64,000 nucleotides of DNA from Methylophilus rhizosphaerae (GCF_900100975.1 NZ_FNFX01000003.1:372001-436000), one strand, 5' to 3'. Counted from the stretch's first letter, positions 8,604 to 17,886 are shown. Numbers and translations are program-made. Notes: generated by a model not told the origin, from the letters alone.

Positions 8604-8985
8604 GCCATCCATGCGTGCTTCGGTCCTGGGTTTTATCGGTGTCGGCGCATTGGCCGCGGGTGTGCATTATGTGGTGGCATTACTTGCGCATGGCCTGGGG
8701 TTGCAACCGGCCAATGCCAACTGGCTGGGATTCTTTTGCGCATTCCCCGTCAGCTATAGCGGGCATCGCGTGTGGTCGTTCCGCGGCACGCAAGCCAGCC
8801 ATCAGCAAGCCTTTCCCAGGTTTTTTAGCGTTGCTTTGCTGGGCTTCCTCGGGAACCAGGCATTATTGTGGTTGGTGCTTACTTACACGTCACTGCCGTT
8901 CTGGCTTGTGTTAGGCGCCATTATGGTGGTAGTGGCAGCCAGCACCTGGCTATTAAGTCGATTCTGGGCGTTTCACCATGTTTAA
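8596..8985 (+). CDS. GtrA family membrane protein (putative lipid-linked sugar flippase)
   Basis: Small protein of 129 residues with four membrane segments and the GtrA hallmarks: FIGVGALAAGVHYVVA near the N terminus, NWLGFFCAFPVSYSGHRVWSF between helices 2 and 3, and a final WLLSRFWAF. GtrA proteins are thought to move polyprenyl-phosphate-linked sugars across the inner membrane. It overlaps the GT2 gene by 8 bp; an ATG at 8611 is an alternative start. Pairing with GtrB-like and GT39-like proteins gives a complete three-part glycosylation unit. Confidence 0.88.
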   Translation: MPEPSMRASVLGFIGVGALAAGVHYVVALLAHGLGLQPANANWLGFFCAFPVSYSGHRVWSFRGTQASHQQAFPRFFSVALLGFLGNQALLWLVLTYTSLPFWLVLGAIMVVVAASTWLLSRFWAFHHV

Positions 8986-8993
8986 AGGATGCC

Positions 8994-9827
8994 ATGGCTA
9001 AGGTCATTATCTGTGCGGATGACTTTGCGCAATCTGCGGCGATCAATGCCGCGATTCTTGCATTGATTGAAAAAGGTATCGTCACCGCCACCTCCTGCAT
9101 GACGCTGAGTCCTGCATGGCGGCAAAGCGCCGGACAGCTAACCGCGGGCATTCGTGCCCGAGCCGATATCGGCCTGCACCTGGACTTCACCCAGTTCTCC
9201 CGCACTATCCGCTTGCCGCATCCACAACTGGTATTACGCAGTTTATTGCGGTTACTCGATGCAAGCGCGATACGTGCCAATATCCGGCAGCAACTGGATG
9301 CCTTTGAGCAGGCGACCGGCACGCCACCCGATTATGTCGATGGCCACCTGCATGTGCATCAGCTGCCTGTCATCCGGCATGCGCTATTAACGGAAATGCA
9401 GCAGCGCTATGGGGCGATGCCTGCATCACAACGGCCGTGGTTACGTATCTCCAGCCCGCCGGCTGGGAGTGGTTTCAAGGCGCGCATGATTCACTGGCTG
9501 GGTGCCAGTGCTTTACAGCGCGCAGCCACGGCTGCCGGTTTCCGCGTTTCACCGTGTTTGCTGGGGGTGTACGATTTCCAGGGGGATATGACTGCATACC
9601 AGGCGCATTGGGCAACTTGGTCCAGGCAGTTGCATCAATATGTGCATGCACAGGGGAACAGTCTGCCGCCAGTACTAATGTGCCACCCATCCAACCCTGA
9701 AAATGGGGTGGATGAGCAGGATGCGATTGCCAATGCCAGGGTGATTGAATGGCAAGTGATGCAATCTGCGGATTTTGCTACCTGGCTGTCGCAAGCCGAT
9801 ATTCAAGCAGTGAAAGGGTCGCATTGA
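8994..9827 (+). CDS. ChbG/HpnK (YdjC) family deacetylase
   Basis: Metal-dependent carbohydrate-type deacetylase of 277 residues. The YdjC metal site is visible: CADDFAQS near residue 8 (Asp-Asp), GLHLDFT near 57, and DGHLHVHQLP near 118; the family's late MCHPSNP follows near 225. Start ATG 8994 has AAAGGA upstream and gives the family N terminus MAKVIICADDF. Members act on N-acetylated sugars or glycolipids, including hopanoid-linked ones (HpnK). Its place after the flippase suggests trimming of an acetylated sugar in the same glycolipid pathway. The TTGA overlap with lnt indicates coupling. Confidence 0.85.
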   Translation: MAKVIICADDFAQSAAINAAILALIEKGIVTATSCMTLSPAWRQSAGQLTAGIRARADIGLHLDFTQFSRTIRLPHPQLVLRSLLRLLDASAIRANIRQQLDAFEQATGTPPDYVDGHLHVHQLPVIRHALLTEMQQRYGAMPASQRPWLRISSPPAGSGFKARMIHWLGASALQRAATAAGFRVSPCLLGVYDFQGDMTAYQAHWATWSRQLHQYVHAQGNSLPPVLMCHPSNPENGVDEQDAIANARVIEWQVMQSADFATWLSQADIQAVKGSH

Positions 9828-11302
9828 ACAAGTGGATTCATTGGGCGCAATCTGCGCCAAGCTGGCAGCGTGCCATCCTCGCCGTCTTGCTCGGCGCACT
9901 CACGGTATTGGGTTTCGCACCCTATTATTTATTCTGGTTGCCATGGCTGTCTTTGGCTATATTGCTATGGCTATGGCAACACGCCAGTACCGCCGGGCAA
10001 GTCTTTAAATTAGGTTTCGCCTTCGGCCTTGGTCTATATTGCGCAGGCATTTACTGGATCTACATCAGCCTGCATACCTTTGGTGGCATGCCATGGTGGT
10101 TTGCCGGATTTAGTACCTTCTGCCTGTGTGCATTTATGGCATTGTTCCCGGCATTGGCCGGTTACCTGGCAACACGCCTGGGCAAGCTGTTGTGGACGGC
10201 TCCCGTGCTGTGGGCACTCTCAGACTGGGTGCGTGGCTGGATTTTCACCGGTTTCCCCTGGCTCACGCTGGGCTATAGCCAGGCGCCTGATAGCCCGCTA
10301 GCGGGTTTTTTGCCGGTGATGGGCGTATACGGTGTCTCAGCCCTGGTCATGCTGGTTGCGGCGAATATCGTAGCGATTGCCATGCAGCGTGACCGTGTAC
10401 CTGCTGCGGTTATCCTGGCTGTTTTGCTGATAGGGGGCAGCGCGCTGACCATGGTGCCATGGACCCGACCCGTCGGCCCGCCTGTCAGCGTCGCGTTATT
10501 GCAAGGCAATATCGGCCAGACCATCAAATGGTCTCCCGAGCATGCCGAGCAGACCCTGAAACAATATCTGGATATGGTGAGGCAGGCGCAGGCGCAATTG
10601 ATTGTATTGCCCGAAACCGCGCTGCCCGTTTTGGTGGAACAACTGGCCCCAGCGTACCTGGATGCGCTCAAGCAACATGCCCGGCAGCAGCAGGGTGATT
10701 TGCTGGTCGGGGTCGTGGAATCCAGGCAGGGTGAATACTTCAATAGTGCGCTGAGCCTGGGGGCATCACCTTCGCAAGCCTATTCTAAAAGCCACCTGGT
10801 GCCGTTTGGGGAGTATATCCCCCTTAAAAGCATATTCGGCTGGATTTACCGCGACTGGTTGCATATGCCGCTTAGTGATTTATCCCGCGGTACTTCCAAA
10901 GAGCCCCTGCTTATCGCCGGGCAAAAAGTTGGTGTGAATATCTGTTACGAGGATGTATTCGGTGAGGAGATTGCCCGGCAACTGCCGCAGGCCGAGTTAC
11001 TGGTGAATATCAGCAACGATGCCTGGTACGGGCAATCGTTTGCGGCAGAGCAGCATATGCAGTTCAGCCAGGTGCGCGCGCTGGAAACCGGGCGTATGGT
11101 GTTACGCAGTACCAATACCGGGGCGACGGCGATTATCGATAAGAATGGCCAGGTATTGCAGCATGCGGTACATGACCAGGCGGTGATATTAACGGGTGAA
11201 GCGCAGAGTTATCGTGGACAGACGCCTTATGTTTGGTGGAGGAACTGGGCGTTTCTGGTGTTGAGTGTTGGTGGGTTGTTGTGGATTGGGTTTAGAAGGT
11301 AA
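9824..11302 (+). CDS. lnt: Apolipoprotein N-acyltransferase Lnt
   Basis: Inner-membrane nitrilase-fold enzyme that N-acylates the lipid-modified Cys of lipoproteins. Start TTG 9824 overlaps the upstream stop (TTGA) and is preceded by AAAGGG, giving 492 residues. The N-terminal half has about six helices; the periplasmic nitrilase domain shows the triad: Glu264 (VLPETALP), Lys322 (YSKSHLVPFGEY) and Cys374 (VNICYEDVFG). A last helix sits at the C terminus. In many betaproteobacteria lnt follows corC/ybeX; here it follows a glycolipid module instead. Confidence 0.95.
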   Translation: MNKWIHWAQSAPSWQRAILAVLLGALTVLGFAPYYLFWLPWLSLAILLWLWQHASTAGQVFKLGFAFGLGLYCAGIYWIYISLHTFGGMPWWFAGFSTFCLCAFMALFPALAGYLATRLGKLLWTAPVLWALSDWVRGWIFTGFPWLTLGYSQAPDSPLAGFLPVMGVYGVSALVMLVAANIVAIAMQRDRVPAAVILAVLLIGGSALTMVPWTRPVGPPVSVALLQGNIGQTIKWSPEHAEQTLKQYLDMVRQAQAQLIVLPETALPVLVEQLAPAYLDALKQHARQQQGDLLVGVVESRQGEYFNSALSLGASPSQAYSKSHLVPFGEYIPLKSIFGWIYRDWLHMPLSDLSRGTSKEPLLIAGQKVGVNICYEDVFGEEIARQLPQAELLVNISNDAWYGQSFAAEQHMQFSQVRALETGRMVLRSTNTGATAIIDKNGQVLQHAVHDQAVILTGEAQSYRGQTPYVWWRNWAFLVLSVGGLLWIGFRR

Positions 11303-11789
11303 TTCTTTTTATTTGTGATTGCTTTGTGAGGTAAGCCTGTCATTCTGGCGCAGGCCAGAATCCAGGCAGGGTGCAATTGAACCACTGGTTGATTGTTAGG
11401 TTTTTTGAATCTGTTTTTATCTGCGTGTATTTGCGTTCATCGGCGGCTAATAGAATTGGTTTTTGTTGTTGAGAGCATGCGTTTCGTCTGTAGGCGACCT
11501 TCTTTCTTATGCTTGTCCATAAGAAAGAAGGCAAAGAACAGGACACCCCAACTTCCGCTTGTTCCCTGCGTTGCCCGTCAAAATAAGCGGTCGCGAAACT
11601 CAACCTAGCGGGCTGCCCACCCCGCAGCCCACCGCGGGATTCGGACAGACGCTCCCTTCACCTTATTTTGCCTGCGCTACTCGGCGCGGCAGATGGGGCC
11701 CCTGAAACCCAGTGAGCGCCACCATTTTTGGTTGTTAGCAGCAAACCACAGGTTGAGACCTTGCAAACTTTGATGTTGTTAGTGAAGAA
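11303..11789. other. Gene-free 487-bp region between convergent lnt and the efflux operon, containing repeat-like hairpins
   Basis: No convincing reading frame. It holds a short hairpin (ATTCTGGC-gcag-GCCAGAAT, 11342-11361), the perfect 14-bp stem at 11498-11531, then about 250 bp with GC-rich blocks and no clear codon pattern. The CCTTCTTTCTTATG/CATAAGAAAGAAGG style of palindrome followed by a GGCAAAGAA... tract resembles dispersed intergenic repeats of proteobacteria. Further copies are not visible in this window. Confidence 0.5.
11498..11531. repeat. Perfect 14-bp palindrome, repeat-like hairpin and possible bidirectional terminator
   Basis: CCTTCTTTCTTATG (11498-11511), loop CTTGTC, CATAAGAAAGAAGG (11518-11531). 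It lies between the ends of two convergent transcription units, where it could stop both. Its purine/pyrimidine strand bias and the flanking tract resemble dispersed proteobacterial repeats more than a classic terminator, as there is no T run. Confidence 0.6.
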
Positions 11790-14700
11790 TTATTTTCTGA
11801 CGGGTTCCGTTTCCTCATTGCCAAAAAAATGCTGATACAAAATCGGCAATACAAACAACGTCAAAAATGTTGCCGTAATTAACCCACCAATCACCACAAT
11901 CGCCAGTGGCCGTTGAATCTCCGCCCCTGGCCCCGTGGCAAACAGCAATGGAATCAATCCAAATGCCGTAATACTGGCTGTCATCAGCACGGGCCGCAGC
12001 CGTCGCCTGGCGCCTTCATAGGCAATGTTGCTGGCTTGCATGCCTTGTGCTGCCAGATGCTGGAAATGGCTCACCATGACCACGCCATTGAGCACAGCAA
12101 TGCCTAGCAGCGCTATAAAGCCAACCGAGGCAGGCACTGACAGGTATTCTCCTGACAGCCACAGCGCAAATACGCCGCCTATCATGGCGAACGGGATATT
12201 GGCCAGTATCAGTAACGCTTTGGGCAGGGAGCCAAAAGTCATGAATAACAGCAGGGCGATGAGGACGATGGCGATCGGGATGACGATGCTAAGGCGTGCC
12301 GCGGCGCGTTGCTGGTTCTCGAACTGGCCACCCCAGACCAGCCAGTAGCCTTCTGGCAATTTGACTTGTTGCTCGACTTTCTGCCGGGCTTCTTCAACAA
12401 AACTGACCAGGTCGCGGTCTTTGACGTTGGCGGTGACGACGACCATGCGATTGCCACGTTCACGGTCTATCTTGACCGGGCCTTCTTCGCGGACGATATT
12501 GGCGACGCTGGAGAGCGGCACGGTACCACCTTGCGGCAGCGTGAGCACGAGCTGGCTGAAGTCCGAGGCGGATTCGCGTACAACCTGGCTACCGCGCAGC
12601 AATACCGGGGTGCGACGGTTGCCCTCTAGCACGATGCCCAGCGGTTTGCCTTCGAGCTGGCTTTGCAGCAGGGCGTTAATATCGGCCACACTGAGTCCCA
12701 GCCTGCCAGCGGCCACACGGTCTATCCTGATTTGCAGGTATTGCACGCCGCTGTTTTGCGGCGTGTAGACATCCTGGTTGCCGGGCACGGATTCCAGCAC
12801 CTTGATGATTTCCTGCGCTTTCTGGTTAAGTACATTGAGGTCGGCACCAAAGATTTTCAACGCCAGGTCGCCACGTACGCCAAGGATCATTTCATTCACG
12901 CGCATTTCGATGGGTTGCGTGAAGTTGTAATCCAGTCCGGGGACGCTCTGCATGACTTTGCGCAGTTTTTCGATCAGGGCGGCCTTGTCTGGCACCTGCC
13001 ATTGGTCGCGGGGTTTGAGGACGAGGAAATTATCACTCTGGTTGATGCCCATGGGGTCCAGCCCCAGCTCATCCGACCCGGCACGCGAATATACGCCCTG
13101 GATCTCCGGTACTTGTTGCAACAGGGTTTGTTGCAAATGGCTATCCGTGGCCACGCTTTGCGACAAGGCGATAGACGGCAGTTTTTCGGTGCCGATAATG
13201 ACATCACCTTCGTCCATGGTCGGCATAAAGGTTTTGCCTATGCGTGGGTAGACCACGACTGTCAGCGCCAGCAGGATGGCCGCTACCAGTAGCACGGGAC
13301 GTTTGTGTTGCATGGTGGTGCTCAGGCTGCGGGCATACCAGCAATTGAGGTGGCGGATCAGCCATGGCTCTTCAGCGGCATGGCCCTGGATCAGGAAGGA
13401 TGCCAGCACCGGGATGATGGTGAGCGATAGCAGCAGCGAGGAACCCAGCGCAAACATGATGCTCAACGCAACCGGCGCGAACAGTTTGCCCTCCAGTCCT
13501 TGCAAGGTCAGCAAGGGTAAAAACACCGTAATAATAATCACGATGCCTGCGCTGACGGGGACGCTGACCTCACGCATGGCGGCAAGGATAATACTGAGCT
13601 TGCCTTGGGCAGGTGTTTGTTGCGCGTGGACCAGATGCTCGACGATGTTTTCCACCACCACGACGGCAGAGTCGACCAGCATGCCGATGGCAATCGCCAG
13701 GCCGCCCAATGACATCAGGTTGGCTGACATGCCGTATCGCTGCATCAGCCAGAACGTCGCCAGCATGGACAATGGCAGCGCGCAGGCCACGGTGAGCGCT
13801 GCGCGCAGGTTGCCCAGGAACAATACCAGTAATACCAGCACCAGCACGATGGCTTCCAGCAATGCTTTATTCACGGTGTGTACGGCACGTTCGACCAGGT
13901 CGCCGCGGTCGTAAAACACTTCAATCTTGACGCCTTTGGGCAATGCTGGCGCGATTTCCGCCAGCTTGGCGCGCACGCCTTCTACCACTTGCCGTGCGTT
14001 GGCACCACGCAGGCCCAACACCAGGCCCTCGACAGCTTCGCCTTTGCCATTGCGGCTGACGGCGCCATAACGCGTTAGTTCGCCGATACGTACTTCCGCT
14101 ACATCACCTATGCGTACCGGGCTGCCTTGGTGACCTTTGAGGACGGTGTTGCGCACATCGTCCAGCGTCTTGAAGGCGCCTTCGGCGCGCACCAGCAATG
14201 ACTCTTCGCCATCTTGCAGGCGGCCTGCGCCATCATTGTGGTTATTGTCGCTGATGGCTTGTTGTAACTCACTGAGGGCGATGCCACGTGCCTGCAGTCT
14301 GGCATTGTCGGGCACGATTTCAAAACTACGCACCAGCCCGCCCAGCGCATTGACGTCGGCGACGCCGGGCACCGTGCGCAGGCGCGGACGGATGACCCAG
14401 TCCAGCAGGGAGCGTTTTTCCTGCAGGCTGAGGCTGTCTGATTCAATGGTGAACATAAACATCTCACCCAGCGGTGTGGTCATGGGCGCAATGCCGCCCG
14501 ATACTTGGTCGGGTAAATTGGGCCAGGCGTTATTCAGCCGCTCGGTGACTTGCTGGCGTGCCCAGTAAATGTCCGTGCCGTCCTCAAAGTCGATGGTGAT
14601 GTCAGTCAGCGCGTATTTGGCGACTGCGCGCAAACTGCTCTGTTTGGGGATGCCAAGCATCTCGACCTCAACCGGTGCGGTAATCCTCGCCTCAACTTCT

Positions 14701-14876
14701 TCCGGCGTCATGCCTGGTGATTTGATGATGATTTTGACCTGCGTCGACGAGACGTCCGGAAAAGCGTCAATCGGGATGGTTTGATAAGCGGTCCAGCCTG
14801 CGAACAACAAACCGATGGCGAATACGCAGATCAGCAACCTTTGCTTGAGTGAGGTTTCTATGAGCCAGTTTAGCAT
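11790..14876 (-). CDS. Heavy-metal efflux RND pump, CzcA/CusA family
   Basis: Inner-membrane proton-driven antiporter of 1028 residues, the usual length. It starts with the HME-RND signature MLNWLIETSLKQRLL, then IDAFPDVSSTQVKI and GMTPEEVEARIT in the first periplasmic loop; the fourth membrane helix carries GMLVDSAVVVVEN with the proton-relay Asp and Glu. This differs from the AMVDAAIVMIEN pattern of the CusA copper/silver pumps and from the IVDGAV pattern of CzcA, so the metal is not settled. It is last in a four-gene operon, 3 bp after the fusion-protein gene. Confidence 0.92.
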   Translation of the reverse strand: MLNWLIETSLKQRLLICVFAIGLLFAGWTAYQTIPIDAFPDVSSTQVKIIIKSPGMTPEEVEARITAPVEVEMLGIPKQSSLRAVAKYALTDITIDFEDGTDIYWARQQVTERLNNAWPNLPDQVSGGIAPMTTPLGEMFMFTIESDSLSLQEKRSLLDWVIRPRLRTVPGVADVNALGGLVRSFEIVPDNARLQARGIALSELQQAISDNNHNDGAGRLQDGEESLLVRAEGAFKTLDDVRNTVLKGHQGSPVRIGDVAEVRIGELTRYGAVSRNGKGEAVEGLVLGLRGANARQVVEGVRAKLAEIAPALPKGVKIEVFYDRGDLVERAVHTVNKALLEAIVLVLVLLVLFLGNLRAALTVACALPLSMLATFWLMQRYGMSANLMSLGGLAIAIGMLVDSAVVVVENIVEHLVHAQQTPAQGKLSIILAAMREVSVPVSAGIVIIITVFLPLLTLQGLEGKLFAPVALSIMFALGSSLLLSLTIIPVLASFLIQGHAAEEPWLIRHLNCWYARSLSTTMQHKRPVLLVAAILLALTVVVYPRIGKTFMPTMDEGDVIIGTEKLPSIALSQSVATDSHLQQTLLQQVPEIQGVYSRAGSDELGLDPMGINQSDNFLVLKPRDQWQVPDKAALIEKLRKVMQSVPGLDYNFTQPIEMRVNEMILGVRGDLALKIFGADLNVLNQKAQEIIKVLESVPGNQDVYTPQNSGVQYLQIRIDRVAAGRLGLSVADINALLQSQLEGKPLGIVLEGNRRTPVLLRGSQVVRESASDFSQLVLTLPQGGTVPLSSVANIVREEGPVKIDRERGNRMVVVTANVKDRDLVSFVEEARQKVEQQVKLPEGYWLVWGGQFENQQRAAARLSIVIPIAIVLIALLLFMTFGSLPKALLILANIPFAMIGGVFALWLSGEYLSVPASVGFIALLGIAVLNGVVMVSHFQHLAAQGMQASNIAYEGARRRLRPVLMTASITAFGLIPLLFATGPGAEIQRPLAIVVIGGLITATFLTLFVLPILYQHFFGNEETEPVRK

Positions 14877-14879
14877 GTG

Positions 14880-15968
14880 CTACTCCCCGCCCAAGCCAAG
14901 CCAGTGGCCTTTCAAGGCGGCCACGCCTTGCACGGCGATGGCCTCATTGCCACGCAAGTCTGCTTGTACGGTTAATTGTTGGTCTTGTTCCAGCATGACT
15001 TTCACCGGCGTCACGGCCACCCCCCTGGCCTGCTGCACAAATATCACCGCTTGCTCGCCTTGCCTGGCGACCGCGCTTCTGGGCACGGCAAAGCTGCCTT
15101 GCGTAGTCTGTTCGACCAGCGCCACATCGACCATCTGCCCGACGGATAATTGTTCGGCGCCCTGGCTGATAGAGGCCCGCACTTGTGTGGTCTGGTTGTT
15201 TTTGTTCAACTGCCGCAACACGGTATCGACCCTGGCGGTCAGGTTTTGTTTGGGCAAGCGCACCATGGCACCGGGGCTTAGTTGCTGTGCCTGTGCGATC
15301 GGCACTTGTATCATCAGCCATAGCGGTGTCGGGTTGCTGATGGTGTAGATCGGCATCGCCATATCCACACGCGCGCCGACTGGCTGTTGTTGCTCCATAA
15401 TCTGGCCGCTGATAGGCGCGATAATCGCCATGCCGTTTTGCATGCTGCGCCTTTGCGCCAGTTGCTGGATTTGGCGCTCACTCATGCCCGCCAGTTTCAA
15501 GGTCTGTTTGCGCTCGTGCATCAGCGCCTGGCTGGTTTCATACGCGCTTTGTGTTTCCTGGAGGCGGCGCTGGGCAATAATGCCATCTTTAAACAATTCC
15601 TGATCGCGTTTGAGCGCCTGCTCGTGCAACCTGGCTTGGGTGTCACTCTGCAAATAGTTGCTTTGCAAGGCCACCAGGTCCGGGCTGCTGAGTTGGCCGA
15701 TGACCTGGCCTTGTTTGACGGTGTCGCCCACGCTGACGGTGAGTCGCGTAATCAAGCCGCCCTGTGGCGCCGTGACGACGCGGGTTTGCGTCGGCGGTAA
15801 CACCACTTCTGCCGGGTAGCTGGCGGATAGGCCCTCTTGCTGGGGTTGTAAATGACCCCATTGCACCTGCATCTGTTTCAATTGTGCCGGTGAGAGCGGT
15901 AACAGGGTGGCTGCTGAGGTGTTCAGCGACAGGCAAAACAAGCTGATTAAAAAAAGAATTCTTTTCAT
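14880..15968 (-). CDS. Periplasmic adaptor (membrane fusion) subunit of heavy-metal RND efflux, CzcB type
   Basis: HlyD-family adaptor, 362 residues. ATG 15968 is chosen because it yields a signal peptide (MKRILFLISLFCLSLNTSAA), follows TAGGAG, and overlaps the upstream stop (ATGA). Beta-barrel and lipoyl parts are visible as VVTAPQGGLITRLTVSVGDTVKQGQVIGQL (read as separate halves of the lipoyl domain) and IIAPISGQIMEQ, flanking a helical hairpin around residues 115-185. No His-rich metal-binding N or C extension is seen, unlike CusB or classical CzcB. Confidence 0.9.
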   Translation of the reverse strand: MKRILFLISLFCLSLNTSAATLLPLSPAQLKQMQVQWGHLQPQQEGLSASYPAEVVLPPTQTRVVTAPQGGLITRLTVSVGDTVKQGQVIGQLSSPDLVALQSNYLQSDTQARLHEQALKRDQELFKDGIIAQRRLQETQSAYETSQALMHERKQTLKLAGMSERQIQQLAQRRSMQNGMAIIAPISGQIMEQQQPVGARVDMAMPIYTISNPTPLWLMIQVPIAQAQQLSPGAMVRLPKQNLTARVDTVLRQLNKNNQTTQVRASISQGAEQLSVGQMVDVALVEQTTQGSFAVPRSAVARQGEQAVIFVQQARGVAVTPVKVMLEQDQQLTVQADLRGNEAIAVQGVAALKGHWLGLGGE

Positions 15969-17242
15969 GGCAGGACTCCTACGGCCTGGTTGTATCTGGC
16001 AATGTTCCATTGCACTTGTAGCTGCTGGCTGCTCAAGCTGCGTTCAGCTTCAAAGGCCAGTAATTGCAGGCGTAATAATTGGTTGAGATCGAGTTCGCCC
16101 AGGCGATAGGCTTTGCGGGCCAGGCTGGCATTCTCGCTGGCGATGGCTTGCTGTTGCTGGATCAGTGTCAGTTCCTGGCGGCTGACATGCAGGTTATGCT
16201 CGGCTTCGTGCAGGTTGTTCTCCAACTGTCGGCGCAAGGTTTCCAGCTGGGTACGCGCATCGCCTATGTTTTGCTCGGCATTGGCCAGCAAGGGCGCGCG
16301 CTGCACTTCGCTTTGCAGCGGAATATTGATAGCCACGCCCATGCTGGCGTTATAGGCATAGTCAAAACCACCCTGGATAGTGCGCGTGCTGAGCGTGAGT
16401 TGCGGATTCTGCCGCTGCTCTATCATGGTCAGGTCGCGTTGGCCTTCTGCCAGCTTGAGCCTGGCTTGCGCGGCTTGCCAGTAAGGCGAGTCGGCATAAT
16501 CTTCGCGAGTGGACAGCGGCTCTTCCAGCCTGGCTGGCATTTCGTTGAGCCCCGTGAGTTGCTGGTAACGGAATTGCGCATGCATGAGTTCGGCCTGCGC
16601 CGTGACGCGCTGGCGTTCGGCCTGCAGGGTTTCCTGCTCGGCCTGCATGATATCCAGCCGGGCCACTTCGCCTGCCTTAAAGCGTTTCTGCACATCTTCG
16701 GCAATGCTGCGCATGGTGTTACGGCGGTTTTCAACCAGCCCGACATCGTTGCGGCGCATGGCAATCTCCCACACGGCATTGCGTAACAGGTCTGCGGCCA
16801 GTTGCTGCAAGCCAGCGCGGTCTTGCGACAGGCTGTCATCGGCCAGGCTGGCCACCTGACCGCGCGCCTGCCGCTGCCCGGGTAGCCAGATGGGGATTTG
16901 TACCTGCGCCTGCCACTCACGCTCGTCGCGGTTGCTGAGCAGTGCGTCGTTCTGGTGGGAGAATCCCACCGAAGGGGCTTGTGGCAGCCAGCTGTTGGCC
17001 ATAATCTTGCGTGCCTGCACCATGTGCTGGTGCGCGGCCAGCAAGGCTTGCTGCGGATGGATAGCCACTACCTGCTGCAATACTTGGTGCAAACTTAAAT
17101 GTGGATTGGCTGAAACGGTATCGTTATGGTCATTACCCTGCTGGCTCATGCTTTCGGCCATGACAGGCACTACATGGCAAACCGTGAGCCATGCAAACCA
17201 TATGATTAGGAAGCGATACGCCCCCCTGCATAAATGAAACAT
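15965..17242 (-). CDS. Outer-membrane factor of heavy-metal RND efflux, CzcC/TolC type
   Basis: TolC-family channel of 425 residues with a signal peptide ending near VMAES. Two outer-membrane-efflux repeats can be traced: the first from LSLHQVLQQVVAIHP with paired long helices, the second from ESANLLAR-like helices around GVAINIPLQSEVQRAPLL to AYRLGELDLNQLLRLQ. The second gene of the operon; its stop overlaps the adaptor start by 4 bp. Together with the pump and adaptor it forms a tripartite CBA system. Confidence 0.9.
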   Translation of the reverse strand: MFHLCRGAYRFLIIWFAWLTVCHVVPVMAESMSQQGNDHNDTVSANPHLSLHQVLQQVVAIHPQQALLAAHQHMVQARKIMANSWLPQAPSVGFSHQNDALLSNRDEREWQAQVQIPIWLPGQRQARGQVASLADDSLSQDRAGLQQLAADLLRNAVWEIAMRRNDVGLVENRRNTMRSIAEDVQKRFKAGEVARLDIMQAEQETLQAERQRVTAQAELMHAQFRYQQLTGLNEMPARLEEPLSTREDYADSPYWQAAQARLKLAEGQRDLTMIEQRQNPQLTLSTRTIQGGFDYAYNASMGVAINIPLQSEVQRAPLLANAEQNIGDARTQLETLRRQLENNLHEAEHNLHVSRQELTLIQQQQAIASENASLARKAYRLGELDLNQLLRLQLLAFEAERSLSSQQLQVQWNIARYNQAVGVLP

Positions 17243-17304
17243 ACATACTCCTGAACAAAACAGGCAAACCGATGGCTAATGCCGCCGGTGCAACAGGTGA
17301 ATGT

Positions 17305-17736
17305 TCAGGCGTGTGGAGGGCCGCGCGGGCTGTGGCGCGTGAGGGGAAAGGCGTGTTGCGGGTGATCGTTCTGCGGTCGCTGGCACTGGCGGCGTGGCAG
17401 CAGCAGGCACAATGACAGCAAGAGCAGGCCGGGCAGGATGGCTACGAAAAAATTGGCGTGCGCATCAATCAGCGATAATAAGGTATTGCTTTCACTGATG
17501 GCCTGGCCCAACTCTATGATCTGCCCATGCGATTTTCCTGAGTGCATATGCCAGTGAAACGGATGCCTGGATGCTTCCGTTTCTGTATGCAAGGCCGGAA
17601 TATCGACCATATGCATGTGCGGGCCATCATCGGCAGCGGTATCGCCTGCAGCATGGGCATGCAAGAGTGGCGCAATGGTTTGCAGCAAGGCAAACCATAA
17701 CGTCAGCAACAACACCCATGTGCGGTAGGATTTCAT
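17305..17736 (-). CDS. His-rich membrane-anchored protein heading the metal efflux operon
   Basis: Unrecognised 143-residue protein. A signal or anchor helix (residues 7-24) is followed by a short periplasmic domain with ten histidines between residues 26 and 70 (HAHAAGD, PHMHMVD, HPFHWHMHSGKSH), a second membrane helix near 96-114, and a basic cytoplasmic tail. The His pairs at spacing two suggest metal binding. As first gene of the operon, 62 bp before the outer-membrane factor, it probably buffers or senses periplasmic metal for the pump. The same position is taken by small His-rich proteins in other czc/cus loci. Confidence 0.65.
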   Translation of the reverse strand: MKSYRTWVLLLTLWFALLQTIAPLLHAHAAGDTAADDGPHMHMVDIPALHTETEASRHPFHWHMHSGKSHGQIIELGQAISESNTLLSLIDAHANFFVAILPGLLLLSLCLLLPRRQCQRPQNDHPQHAFPLTRHSPRGPPHA

Positions 17737-17886
17737 GCGCCTAATCTATCAAATTTTGCGGGATGCCACAATCGCAAAAAACCGTAAAAAACCCATCTCA
17801 TGCTCTTAACGGGACAGCAATGCGATTTCTTAACCTAGTCTGAATCAGGTAAAATATTCGTTTTACAATCAATCCGATCAGGCGTC

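Noticed and set aside
12663-13292. Plus-strand frames of up to 212 residues inside the RND pump gene (also 13276-13914)
   Set aside because: Antisense to a 1028-residue conserved pump with intact motifs throughout.
16079-16786. 235-residue plus-strand frame inside the outer-membrane factor gene
   Set aside because: Antisense shadow; no motif and no start signal.
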